Assembly: GCA_022820625.1 (NCBI GenBank)
Contig: JAJEFE010000147.1
Location: forward strand, 1 to 64,000
Length of the DNA: 64,000 nucleotides
Origin: Gammaproteobacteria bacterium
Lineage (GTDB): Bacteria > Pseudomonadota > Gammaproteobacteria > Steroidobacterales > Rariloculaceae
Direction: 5' to 3'
The first letter of the stretch is position 1; every line of letters starts with the position of its first letter. Position numbers and translations under genes: made by a program. Below are positions 27,425-35,529 of the stretch, piece by piece. The notes beneath the pieces are model-generated. The model did not search any database. It saw only the letters and a program-made list of their open reading frames with translations, and was not told where the DNA came from.

Positions 27425-28378
27425 TCACCGGATGCGCCGGCATCCCGGGAAGGCGCAGAGCATCTCGAACACAAGATTCGCGGCCAGCAGCGCGGTGTTG
27501 CCGGTCGTATCGTACGGCGGGGAGACCTCCACCAGGTCGCATCCGACGAGATTCAGGCCGAAACAGCCCCGGATGATTTCCAGTGCCTGCGGCCCGGTCA
27601 GACCGCCCGGCTCGGGCGTACCCGTGCCCGGCGCCACCGAGGGATCCAGCCCGTCGATATCGAACGAGAGATACGCGGGCACGGATGCGCCGGTCCGGGC
27701 CCGCACCTCCTCCATCAACGGGGCCAGCGAACGGTGCCAGCATTCTTCGGCCGTCACCACGCGAACGCCCTGCCTCCTCGCCCAGTCGAAGTCGTCGGGC
27801 GCGTAGCCCGTGGCGCGCAGCCCGATCTGAACCATTTTCTGCGGATCGACCAGTCCCTCTTCGATGGCGCGGCGCATGATGGTGCCGTGGGTGACCGGTT
27901 CGCCGAACATGGCGTCGTTCGTGTCGGCGTGCGCGTCCACGTGAACCAGGGCGACGGCGCCGTGCGTCTCATGCAATGCGCGCAGGATCGGCAGCGTGAT
28001 CGTATGATCGCCTCCCAGCGTCACGGGCCTGGCGCCCGTCTTCGCAAGGCGGCGGTAGAACACTGTAATGATCCGGATCGACTCCGACAGGCTGAAACTG
28101 TTCAGCGCCACGTCGCCGATGTCGGCGACCTGAAACGAATCGAACGGCGCGGCGCCCGTCGCCATGCCGTAGGGGCGCACCAAGCAGGACTCGCTCCGAA
28201 TCTGGCGCGGGCCGAAGCGCGACCCCGACCGATTGCTCGTGCCGATGTCGAGCCCAACGCCGACGATCGCGATGTCCAGGGGGTCCCCGATCGACGCCGT
28301 GGGCAACCGGAACATCGTGGCGTGGCCTGCGTAGCGGGGCATTTCGTTGCCGCCCAGAGGCTGATTGAAGCGGGTCAT
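27425..28378 (-). CDS. Guanidinobutyrase/agmatinase-type ureohydrolase
   Basis: This manganese ureohydrolase hydrolyses a guanidino compound to urea and an amine. Its 317 residues start [21 protein letters not shown]. All metal ligands are present: His125 in LGGDHT, Asp148, His150 and Asp152 in [11 protein letters not shown], and Asp240 and Asp242 in SFDIDGLDP. The [10 protein letters not shown] start, the [16 protein letters not shown] and ATGAAPFDS segments and the EECWHRSL motif resemble guanidinobutyrase (GbuA) and guanidinopropionase more than classical agmatinase (SpeB). The expected reaction is 4-guanidinobutyrate to 4-aminobutyrate plus urea. It sits four bases after the hydrolase and seven before the aminotransferase. 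Confidence 0.88.
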   Translation of the reverse strand: MTRFNQPLGGNEMPRYAGHATMFRLPTASIGDPLDIAIVGVGLDIGTSNRSGSRFGPRQIRSESCLVRPYGMATGAAPFDSFQVADIGDVALNSFSLSESIRIITVFYRRLAKTGARPVTLGGDHTITLPILRALHETHGAVALVHVDAHADTNDAMFGEPVTHGTIMRRAIEEGLVDPQKMVQIGLRATGYAPDDFDWARRQGVRVVTAEECWHRSLAPLMEEVRARTGASVPAYLSFDIDGLDPSVAPGTGTPEPGGLTGPQALEIIRGCFGLNLVGCDLVEVSPPYDTTGNTALLAANLVFEMLCAFPGCRRIR

Positions 28379-28382
28379 GGCC

Positions 28383-29531
28383 CTACCGTCCCCCGGTTCG
28401 CCTCGTGTCGTTGATCGCCCGCGAGATGGCCCTGCATGCGTCCCGCAAGCGAACGATGAACCCGTAGTCCAGGCCGTTGTCGCCTTCGGTGGCGTTGAAT
28501 GAGGCCACGACAATGCCCCTGGCCGGCTCGACGTAGAGGTATTGCCCTCCGTAGCCCAGATGCCCGACGAAGCGCCCGTCGGTCTCCAGAAAGCTCCGGT
28601 AACGGGTCCCGTCGCCGTAGTGCGTGCCCGCCTCCGGATTCAAGAGCGCTTCGCGGATCAGGCCTTGTTGAGAATCGCCGTTGGGCCTGTCGAAACAGAA
28701 TAATCGGCCCAAGCGCGCCAGATCCCTCAGGGTCATGTGCAGCCCCCCGCCGAGGAAGGGCACCCCTTCCCTGTCCGTGGAGACGAACACCGCCTGCGCC
28801 GTGCCCGCCTGTTCGATCAGTTCGACCAGGGCGCTTCGCAGCGATTGCCCTGTCACCCGCTCGCATATCCAGGCCACGATGTCGGTGTTGGCGGTCTTGT
28901 ACTGGATGTCCCCGTGCTCGCCGGGCCGAGCGCGCCCCCCGACGGATACCAGGTAGTCGCGCAACGAACGCTCCCGGTCGGCGGGGCCGATGCGCCAGCC
29001 GTGCGCGCATTCGAGCTTCCCCACGTCCGAATCCGGGTCCGTGTAGTCCTCGACGTACCCGTTCACGACGTTCATGTCGAGCAATTGCCGCACGGTGGCA
29101 TCGGCGTAACCGCCGCCGATGCGAGGCAGGTAATCGGCGGTGCGCCGCTGCAGGTCGATGAGACGGCGGCTGAGGCAGCGGGCGGCCAGCAGGTTGACTG
29201 CCATCTTGCTGATCGACTGGATCGAGTGCACCTGCCGCCCATCGAAATCGTCCGCGCAGGCTTCGAATCGGATCTCGTCGCCCCTGAGCGCGATCAGGCC
29301 GACGAACGCCGGGTCGTTCAGGCATCGGGCGACCTCGGCCCGGTTCCCGATGCGCGGATCGATCCGTTCTCCAAGGGGTCGCGCGGACGGGGCGCGCAGT
29401 ACGAGGCCGTAGCGATTGAACCGGTGCAGCGACCGAAGCCCGGCCCGGCGATGCCCAGGGACATCCCATTGCCCTCGTCCCGTCGAGGCGTCCGTCGAGA
29501 TGCCGTCGGCGCCCGGCCAGTTCCCGTTCAT
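28383..29531 (-). CDS. SxxK serine hydrolase (beta-lactamase / class C-like family)
   Basis: The 382-residue protein belongs to the penicillin-binding protein / class C beta-lactamase fold. The nucleophile motif is SISK (Ser106, Lys109), the second motif is YKTANTD (Tyr211), and the third is GHLGYGGQ around residue 324. Members include esterases, amidases, D-aminopeptidases and nylon-oligomer hydrolases, so the fold does not fix the substrate. I see no signal peptide, so it probably acts in the cytoplasm on an imported compound. The ATG at 29531 overlaps the stop of the MFS gene (ATGA); a longer upstream start would lie inside that gene. In this operon it may release the guanidino acid from an amide or ester. 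Confidence 0.82.
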   Translation of the reverse strand: MNGNWPGADGISTDASTGRGQWDVPGHRRAGLRSLHRFNRYGLVLRAPSARPLGERIDPRIGNRAEVARCLNDPAFVGLIALRGDEIRFEACADDFDGRQVHSIQSISKMAVNLLAARCLSRRLIDLQRRTADYLPRIGGGYADATVRQLLDMNVVNGYVEDYTDPDSDVGKLECAHGWRIGPADRERSLRDYLVSVGGRARPGEHGDIQYKTANTDIVAWICERVTGQSLRSALVELIEQAGTAQAVFVSTDREGVPFLGGGLHMTLRDLARLGRLFCFDRPNGDSQQGLIREALLNPEAGTHYGDGTRYRSFLETDGRFVGHLGYGGQYLYVEPARGIVVASFNATEGDNGLDYGFIVRLRDACRAISRAINDTRRTGGR

Positions 29532-30739
29532 TGGATCGATGGCCCCGCCGACGCCGCCGCGAGGCGTCCCTTCCGGTTCTGGTATACGGCCAGCAGAAAG
29601 CACCCGTAACATAACGCCAGCGTGACTACACCGGCATCCAGCACGGGCGTGTAGTCCGTCCCGGCGACGAGTTTCGACCCGGCGTACGGCCCGAAGGCCA
29701 GCGCAAGGTGCATGCTCGTGCCGTACGTGGCCACGAACCGCCCGCTTCGGTCGGCGTCGCTGTAGATGACGATCTGGTAGGCGATGATGTAACTCCAGAA
29801 GAACTGAAACACGATGTTGATGACCAAGAACGCGCGCGCGACGTCATCGAAGCGCTCCAGGTTGGCGAACAGGACCAGCATCGCGATCTGCGCCGAACCG
29901 GCCACGAGCATCGGCAGCGCGCGCCCGAGCCGGCAACCGAGCCACGCGGCGGCCAGAGAGCCGGAAAGGCTGATCAAGTACCCGACGCCCAGCGACACCG
30001 CCACTTCCTGGCTGCTCATCCCCGCCGCCCGGGCGACCCGCTCGAGGTACGCCCAGACCATGCCGATAGTCAGAAAGTACGCGGCCGTGCCCAGCACGAC
30101 GGCCGGGCCGCGCGCGGCCAGGGATCGCCACCTGAATCCGGCGGCGTCTCGATGAAGCCCCGGTTCGGTGGGAAAGGCGAAGAAGGCCACAACAAGCGCT
30201 GCGGCGACCCACACGTTCATGTAGGCAAACACGGCGTCAATCTGCCAGTTCGAACCGACCAGGGGCAGGATGAACGATCCGGCCGCGCCGAACAGCACCT
30301 GCCCGCAGACCATGAGCGCGGCGTTGCGGTCGTTCCTCACCGTATCGCAGAGTCCGGCCAGCGCGATCGCGTAAGCGGCCCCGGCCGCCGCGCCGGCGAG
30401 CACGCGCAGGCCAAACAGCGGCTGAAAGGACTCGATCCAGACGGAGGCGAGGTTGGCTATGAAGAATGCGGCGATGAGTGCCAGAACGGTTTCCCGCCAC
30501 CGGACGCGGCGCAGCCACCAGGCGGCCGACAGCGTGCTGGCGGCGATTCCGGCCAGGTCGGCCGAGCCCAGCAGGCCGACCTGGGACTGCGAAAACGAAG
30601 CCCTGTCCGATATCGCCCCCACGTAGACCGGAAGGAGCAACAACATGGCTTCGGTGACTGTGGCGACCAGCAACATGGCTAGGATCGACCGGCCCCTGTC
30701 GATCTCGCGTGGTCGCATCGTGCCGACGGCGCTCGCCAT
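29528..30739 (-). CDS. Major facilitator superfamily transporter
   Basis: This 403-residue membrane protein has about 12 hydrophobic helices in two halves. Examples are ILAMLLVATVTEAMLLLLPVYVG at the start, VLAGAAAGAAYAIALAGL in the first half, and FLVINIVFQFFWSYIIAYQIVIY and FGPYAGSKLVAG in the second. The acidic residue in TVTEAM, inside the first helix, suggests cation-coupled transport. I cannot name the substrate. It is 15 bases after the receptor and overlaps the hydrolase by four bases, so it probably moves the compound the receptor brings in across the inner membrane. Export is also possible. Confidence 0.82.
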   Translation of the reverse strand: MASAVGTMRPREIDRGRSILAMLLVATVTEAMLLLLPVYVGAISDRASFSQSQVGLLGSADLAGIAASTLSAAWWLRRVRWRETVLALIAAFFIANLASVWIESFQPLFGLRVLAGAAAGAAYAIALAGLCDTVRNDRNAALMVCGQVLFGAAGSFILPLVGSNWQIDAVFAYMNVWVAAALVVAFFAFPTEPGLHRDAAGFRWRSLAARGPAVVLGTAAYFLTIGMVWAYLERVARAAGMSSQEVAVSLGVGYLISLSGSLAAAWLGCRLGRALPMLVAGSAQIAMLVLFANLERFDDVARAFLVINIVFQFFWSYIIAYQIVIYSDADRSGRFVATYGTSMHLALAFGPYAGSKLVAGTDYTPVLDAGVVTLALCYGCFLLAVYQNRKGRLAAASAGPSIQ

Positions 30740-30754
30740 GGCTGGCGGCCGGGC

Positions 30755-32854
30755 CTATTCCCAACGGAAGTTCGCGGTCAGGCCTACGGTGCGCGGCGCT
30801 GCGGGAAACCCGACCGCCAGGGCGCCGTCGCTGAAAATCTCCCCGAAGTACGCTTCGTCGCCCAGGTTCTTGCCCCAGACCGAGACGGTCCAGCGACCGT
30901 CGTCCGGGCCGAACCCGACTCGCGCGTTCGCGAGCCAGTAGGCGTCCTGTACCTGGTTCGGGTTGCCCGTGATGGAGTAGTTGACATCGCCCTGGTAACT
31001 GGCGGCGAACATTGCCCGCACCCGGTTGCCGTTGCCGATCGGCCACTCGTAGGCCAGCGACGTGTTGAACTGCACCTCCGGCGCATTGCCCAGCCGGTTG
31101 CCCACAGCCACGTCCGGCAGGGACGATTCGGTCACTTCGGTGTCGAGTAGCCCGACCCCGGCCCTGATATCGAGCGATTCGGTGGGGACCCACCAGGCGT
31201 CCAGCTCCGCGCCGGTGACCTGAACCGATTCGACATTGAAGATCCGGAAGAAACCGCCCACGCCCGCAAACGCCTGCAGATCCTCGTAGTCGTAGTAAAA
31301 CGCGGCACCGTTGAGCCGCAGCAGTCCGTCCGCAAGATCGGACTTGAACCCGACCTCGTAGGAGTCGATAAATTCGGGATTGTACGGGTCCTTCTCTTCG
31401 GGAACGAAGACGAAGAAACCAGTGAACCCGCCGGTCTTGTAACCGCGGGAGTAACTTGCATAGGCCATGGCGGCACCGCCCAACGAACGTTCGATGCCCA
31501 GCCGCCCCGTGATTTCAGAATAGTTCACCGTGCTGTCCACCTCGGCGAACCCCAGCGTGCCGCCCCTGAAGGAACGCTCTTCATCCGTGATCCGCGCCCC
31601 GACCGTCAGCGTCCATTCGTCCGCCAGCACGATGTCGTTGTGGGTGTACAGCGCCAGTGACGCGGTCTCCTGGTTGTAGACCTCGTCCAGCACGAGATCG
31701 AGGAAAAACGGGTGATCGGTCTCATCGAAGATGTCGGCCTCGTCGAGTTCGTCCACCCCGTAGAACGCGCCTACGATCCAGTCCCAGCCGCCCCCGGCCG
31801 GAGAGGTGAATCGCAGTTCCTGAGAATACGTGGTCAGGTCGCCCGTATAGTCGTTGTTCCCGGCCGAAAGCACCGTCGAATCGAAGTCTTCCTGGCGGGC
31901 GTAGTCCATGGCCTCGAAGGAGGATATCGAACGAATCGAGAAGTTCTCCAGGTCCCAGTCCACGGTCAGCGCGGCGCCCGAGGCGGAGTTGTCGATCTTC
32001 GGCGAGGAATTGAACGCCCCCCGGTAGATGTCGCCGTCGACGGGGTCCGCAGCCACGATCAGATCGCCCTCCGGGAGGCCGGACTCGTTCGCCAGCAACG
32101 AGTAGAACCAGTTGTCGGACCCGTCCCGCCCGCCGTGCACCTTCAACAGCACCGACGTGTCCTCGGCATCCCATCGGAGCTGACCGCGCCAGCCCAACCG
32201 ATCGACGGCGCCGTGGTTTTCGCCGGACGCGGTGTTCGTGAAAAAGCCCTCGCCCTGGCTCTCCGAGGCGAACGAAAACCGGCCGGACAGGTTCTCGCCG
32301 AGCGGGCCGCCCACCGCCCCCGCGATCCCGAATGCCTGGTAGTCGCCCGCCGTCAGTGTCACCTCCGCATCGAAGTCGTCGGTCGGTTGCCTAGAGATGA
32401 AGTTGACCGCCCCTGCGGTCGTGTTGCGCCCGTAGAGCGTGCCCTGCGGTCCCTTCAGCGCCTCCACCCGCTCGATATCGAACACCTGGAAGCTGAGTTG
32501 CGAGTTGTTCACAAGGTACACCTCGTCGACATAGACGCCGACGGGCTGCGTCCCGTTCGTCGCAAAATCGTTCAGGCTCAGGCCGCGGATCGAGAAAATC
32601 GGCGCCGTATTGCCCACCGCGTTCTTCGTCAGCAGGTTGGGCGTCTGCGCGGCGATGTCCTTCGCCTGGGTAATGCCCTGCTCCGCGATGTCCTCGCCGG
32701 TGAACGCGGTCACCGCAACGGACACGTCCTGCAGGCTCTGTTCGCGCTTCTGGGCCGTGACGACGATCTCCTCGATCGCGCCGGACTGCGCCAGGACGCT
32801 GCCGGAAATGCCGCAGGCAACCACTATCAGGAATGTTCTCGGTTCGAATTTCAC
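30755..32854 (-). CDS. TonB-dependent outer membrane receptor
   Basis: This active outer-membrane transporter has 699 residues. It begins with a signal peptide (KFEPRTFLIVVACGISGSVLAQ), a TonB box EEIVVTAQKR, a plug domain (SLQDVSVAVTAFTGEDI, GTQPVGVYVDEVY, VEALKGPQGTLYGRNTTAGAVNFI), then a 22-strand barrel ending in an aromatic C-terminus (LTANFRWE). I chose the GTG at 32854 because AGGGGG lies just upstream and the signal peptide then starts cleanly. The in-frame GTG at 32905 falls within the spacer between the palindromes and would give an extra charged leader. It heads the five-gene guanidino operon. Confidence 0.92.
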   Translation of the reverse strand: MKFEPRTFLIVVACGISGSVLAQSGAIEEIVVTAQKREQSLQDVSVAVTAFTGEDIAEQGITQAKDIAAQTPNLLTKNAVGNTAPIFSIRGLSLNDFATNGTQPVGVYVDEVYLVNNSQLSFQVFDIERVEALKGPQGTLYGRNTTAGAVNFISRQPTDDFDAEVTLTAGDYQAFGIAGAVGGPLGENLSGRFSFASESQGEGFFTNTASGENHGAVDRLGWRGQLRWDAEDTSVLLKVHGGRDGSDNWFYSLLANESGLPEGDLIVAADPVDGDIYRGAFNSSPKIDNSASGAALTVDWDLENFSIRSISSFEAMDYARQEDFDSTVLSAGNNDYTGDLTTYSQELRFTSPAGGGWDWIVGAFYGVDELDEADIFDETDHPFFLDLVLDEVYNQETASLALYTHNDIVLADEWTLTVGARITDEERSFRGGTLGFAEVDSTVNYSEITGRLGIERSLGGAAMAYASYSRGYKTGGFTGFFVFVPEEKDPYNPEFIDSYEVGFKSDLADGLLRLNGAAFYYDYEDLQAFAGVGGFFRIFNVESVQVTGAELDAWWVPTESLDIRAGVGLLDTEVTESSLPDVAVGNRLGNAPEVQFNTSLAYEWPIGNGNRVRAMFAASYQGDVNYSITGNPNQVQDAYWLANARVGFGPDDGRWTVSVWGKNLGDEAYFGEIFSDGALAVGFPAAPRTVGLTANFRWE

Positions 32855-32886
32855 GCCGGTCGCCCCCTTGATGTGACAGATGGAGT

Positions 32887-32903
32887 GGTTAATCCGTTTA
32901 ACC
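32887..32903. promoter_or_regulatory. Palindromic operator, site 1
   Basis: GGTTAA-N5-TTAACC is a perfect 17-bp palindrome, 33 bases upstream of the chosen receptor start and in the gap to the divergent TetR gene. With site 2 it forms a matched pair, the typical picture of an autoregulated TetR operator. Confidence 0.75.
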
Positions 32904-32908
32904 ACATT

Positions 32909-32925
32909 AGTTAATTGATTTAACC
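32909..32925. promoter_or_regulatory. Palindromic operator, site 2
   Basis: AGTTAA-N5-TTAACC is the same palindrome with one mismatch in the outer base. Its centre is exactly 22 bases, about two helical turns, from that of site 1. It lies between site 1 and the TetR gene at 33064. Confidence 0.72.
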
Positions 32926-33063
32926 TATCCGATATGCGGTGTCAAGGCCGGACGGCTTCACGAGGCCGGCTCCACCGAGTGCGCCCCGACGCGACGCGCC
33001 GGCATTTCCAAAGCATCGCAGTGTGTAGTAGCGTTTGGGGACGTAGCAAAATCGGGTTCTAAC

Positions 33064-33729
33064 GTGACACTGGCCCCTGCACCACGCGTTCGAGACAGCG
33101 CTCGGCACACGAGAGAGCTGATTCTCGACAAGGCGGAAGAACTTATCGCCGCCAAAGGAGTCTTTGGCTTTCGTCTGAAGGACATTGCCAGTCCGCTGGG
33201 CATCCGTGTGCCGGCGATCTACAAGCATTTTGGCAATCGGGACGATGTGCTGATCAGCGTCAGCCGTCGATTTGTCGATTTGTTGTCTCAACAGTTCGAA
33301 CTCGATGCGACATTGCCACCACGCGCACGGATCAAAACAGCCCTGGCTTCATTCGTGGATTTCAATATTCAGCATCCGGCGTACGTACGTCTGGCCTTGA
33401 TTGACTTCGCCACGCCGGAAGGAGGCATGGAATATGTGAGGATTGCCGCAGGGGGCACATTCAAGGACAACTTTAGGTCCGGACCGCTTGCGCCCATGCA
33501 CAGGAGACTTCGGCGGACGCTCGATGAAGGTGCCCGTACCGGCGAGTTCTGCCGATCCGACCCGCTGCAGTTCTATCGCGTCATTTACGGCACTACGCTG
33601 GTTCAACTCGTTTTTCCGGAAGACGCATTGCTGTTTCCAAACCGAAGTGCCAGAGAAGTTGCGGAGGTCAAAAAGAACCTCATTGACGTTGCGATGCGAT
33701 ATCTTTCAAGCCCTGGAAGGGGACGTTAG
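33064..33729 (+). CDS. TetR family transcriptional regulator
   Basis: This 221-residue regulator has an N-terminal helix-turn-helix (TRELILDKAEELIAAKGVFG, LKDIASPLGIRVPAIYKHFG) typical of TetR and a helical ligand-binding domain beyond about residue 65. The start is a GTG with only a weak ribosome binding site. It diverges from the receptor-transporter-hydrolase-ureohydrolase-aminotransferase operon, and the gap holds two matched palindromes. It most likely represses that operon and itself, with an intermediate of the pathway as inducer. The coding region ends just before a REP-like repeat. Confidence 0.9.
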   Translation: MTLAPAPRVRDSARHTRELILDKAEELIAAKGVFGFRLKDIASPLGIRVPAIYKHFGNRDDVLISVSRRFVDLLSQQFELDATLPPRARIKTALASFVDFNIQHPAYVRLALIDFATPEGGMEYVRIAAGGTFKDNFRSGPLAPMHRRLRRTLDEGARTGEFCRSDPLQFYRVIYGTTLVQLVFPEDALLFPNRSAREVAEVKKNLIDVAMRYLSSPGRGR

Positions 33730-33733
33730 TTGA

Positions 33734-33784
33734 GCGCTCGGCGCTCCTGGCCATCCATGGCCCCGCGCCGAGCACACGACGCGG
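33734..33784. repeat. REP-like palindromic repeat, second copy
   Basis: GCGCTCGGCGCTC, a 20-base loop, then GCGCCGAGC followed by ACACGACGCG. The arms and the ten-base tail match the repeat at 17290-17338 exactly; the loops differ but keep a CC.TCC.TGGC pattern. A CTTTGGAAAAA word follows at 33807-33817, and its reverse complement lies next to the other copy (17211-17221). It sits just after the TetR gene. Confidence 0.8.
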
Positions 33785-33901
33785 GCAAAGGCAGTCTGTA
33801 CAGGCCCTTTGGAAAAAGTCGGTTTTTTGCATCAATAGCGGTTGAATATTGGCGCGGTGTCGGTGAAACTTGTTGCGCCCGAGACGAGTCCGGTCGATAC
33901 G

Positions 33902-34546
33902 ATGCAACCTTACGCTGTTACCCAGGATGTTCTGCGCACCGATGTCGCAGGCATGCCCCTGGAGTGGATCGACTATCGTGACGCCGTGAGGCTGTACTAC
34001 ATGTCGAGGGTTGCCTACGTTTGCGGTTCGCCGATTTATCGGGTCCGTGGCGGATGGAACGCTCGGACGGGGCTGCGCAGCGTTGTGGAGGTCAACTCCA
34101 TTATTGCCACCGAGGGCGATCCGAAATTGCGCGAGCGCGGGGATGCGTTCACGCCGCCGCTCAACAACCCGACGCTGTTCAAGCGGGATGCGAATCTGTG
34201 CATGTATTGTGCGCAGCAGTTTCCGACCCGGGACCTGACCCGGGATCACATCACGCCCTTCAGCCAGGGCGGCCGCGACGTGTGGACCAACGTGGTGACG
34301 GCGTGCCGGCGCTGCAACAATTTCAAGGGCGGGCGCACGCCGGAGCAGGCGGGGATCAAGCTCATCGCGGTGCCGTTCACGCCCACCTACGCGGAATACA
34401 TCTACCTGAAGGCGCGGCGGGTTCTGGCGGACCAGATGGAATACTTGCTCACGCACTTTCCGCGCACTTCTCCGCTCCACGCGCGGCTGCGGACACATCT
34501 CGCCCGGGAGTCGGGTGTGGGCGGGCTTGCCAGGGCGACGGCCTGA
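33902..34546 (+). CDS. HNH endonuclease family protein
   Basis: This protein of about 214 residues has a C-terminal HNH nuclease domain. Two CxxC zinc knuckles (CMYC, CRRC) bracket LTRDHITPFSQGGRDVWTNVVTAC, with the catalytic histidine in RDH and the Asn in WNN-like position (TNV). The segment after it, FKGGRTPEQAGIKLIAVPFTP, and the N-terminal VLRTDVAGMPLEWIDYRDAVRLY are typical of a widespread chromosomal HNH family of unknown role. The start is uncertain: ATG 33902 fits the homologous region; GTG 33857 and TTG 33842 are in frame. Its stop is followed two bases later by the next gene. Confidence 0.82.
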   Translation: MQPYAVTQDVLRTDVAGMPLEWIDYRDAVRLYYMSRVAYVCGSPIYRVRGGWNARTGLRSVVEVNSIIATEGDPKLRERGDAFTPPLNNPTLFKRDANLCMYCAQQFPTRDLTRDHITPFSQGGRDVWTNVVTACRRCNNFKGGRTPEQAGIKLIAVPFTPTYAEYIYLKARRVLADQMEYLLTHFPRTSPLHARLRTHLARESGVGGLARATA

Positions 34547-34547
34547 C

Positions 34548-35435
34548 TTGCTGAGCCCGGTCGTCCGGGAACTGGAACACCGCACCGGGATTCGGGGCGA
34601 CGCGTCCCGGGCTCGCGCCGTCGGCGGCGGGAGCATCAACCAGGCATTCAAGGTTCCGGGGGATCCCCGGCCGCTGTTCGTCAAGATCAATCGGGCGTCG
34701 GCGCTGCCGGACTTCGAGGCGGAGGCGGAAGGCCTGGAAGCGATCGACGGAGCGGGCAGTGTCGCCGTACCCGAAGTCATCGCCAGCGGGTGCGTTGGAG
34801 ATACTGCCTTTCTTGCGCTTGCGTGGGTCGACATGGGCAGCCGTACGGTGGCCGCTCAACAGCGACTCGGCACCGGACTTGCCGAACAGCATCGCGCGAC
34901 GGCGAAACATTTCGGCTGGCATCGTCACAACACCATCGGTTCGACCCCGCAACGAAATACGCCCAGCGTGGATTGGTTCGAGTTCTTCCGGCGCGAACGC
35001 TTCGAATACCAACTGGAACTGGCATGCCGGAACGGACTGCCGAGCCGACAGCAATCGAAGTGTCGCAGGCTCTCCGAGCGGCTGGAGAGCTTCTTTTCCG
35101 GATATCAGCCGGAACCCTCGCTGCTTCACGGCGATCTGTGGTCCGGCAACTGGGGCGCAGACGAGACAGGCACGCCTTACCTCTTCGACCCCGCTGTCTA
35201 CTACGGCGACCGGGAAGCGGATCTGGCGATGACGCGGCTATTTGGCGGCTTCGGCGCAGCCTTCTACATGGCGTACGAGGAGCGGTGGCCGTTGGCACCG
35301 GGCTGGGAACCGCGGGTGGATCTCTACAACCTCTACCACTTGCTCAACCATTTCAATCTTTTTGGCTTCGGCTACCTGAGTCAGGTGTCAACCTGTCTGT
35401 CCCGGCTGACGGCGTTCGCGGATGGCGAACGATAA
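34548..35435 (+). CDS. Fructosamine kinase family protein
   Basis: This protein of about 295 residues is in the fructosamine-3-kinase / ketosamine kinase family (aminoglycoside phosphotransferase-like fold), which phosphorylates glycated amines so they break down. Visible motifs are VGGGSINQAFKV, LFVKINRAS with the ATP lysine, LLHGDLWSGNWG (catalytic Asp and Asn) and LFDPAVYYGDREADLAMTRLFGGF. These match the family closely. The start seems to be a TTG at 34548, two bases after the HNH stop, but an in-frame GTG at 34515 exists. The coupling to the HNH gene has no obvious functional meaning. Confidence 0.85.
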   Translation: MLSPVVRELEHRTGIRGDASRARAVGGGSINQAFKVPGDPRPLFVKINRASALPDFEAEAEGLEAIDGAGSVAVPEVIASGCVGDTAFLALAWVDMGSRTVAAQQRLGTGLAEQHRATAKHFGWHRHNTIGSTPQRNTPSVDWFEFFRRERFEYQLELACRNGLPSRQQSKCRRLSERLESFFSGYQPEPSLLHGDLWSGNWGADETGTPYLFDPAVYYGDREADLAMTRLFGGFGAAFYMAYEERWPLAPGWEPRVDLYNLYHLLNHFNLFGFGYLSQVSTCLSRLTAFADGER

Positions 35436-35529
35436 AATGCCCGGTTCTCACGGTTGAGCGCGATTTGCCGCCTTGACGGCGAATCGATCGAGGATAGACT
35501 GTGCCGGCCGCGAATGGCGGTTTGCAATG

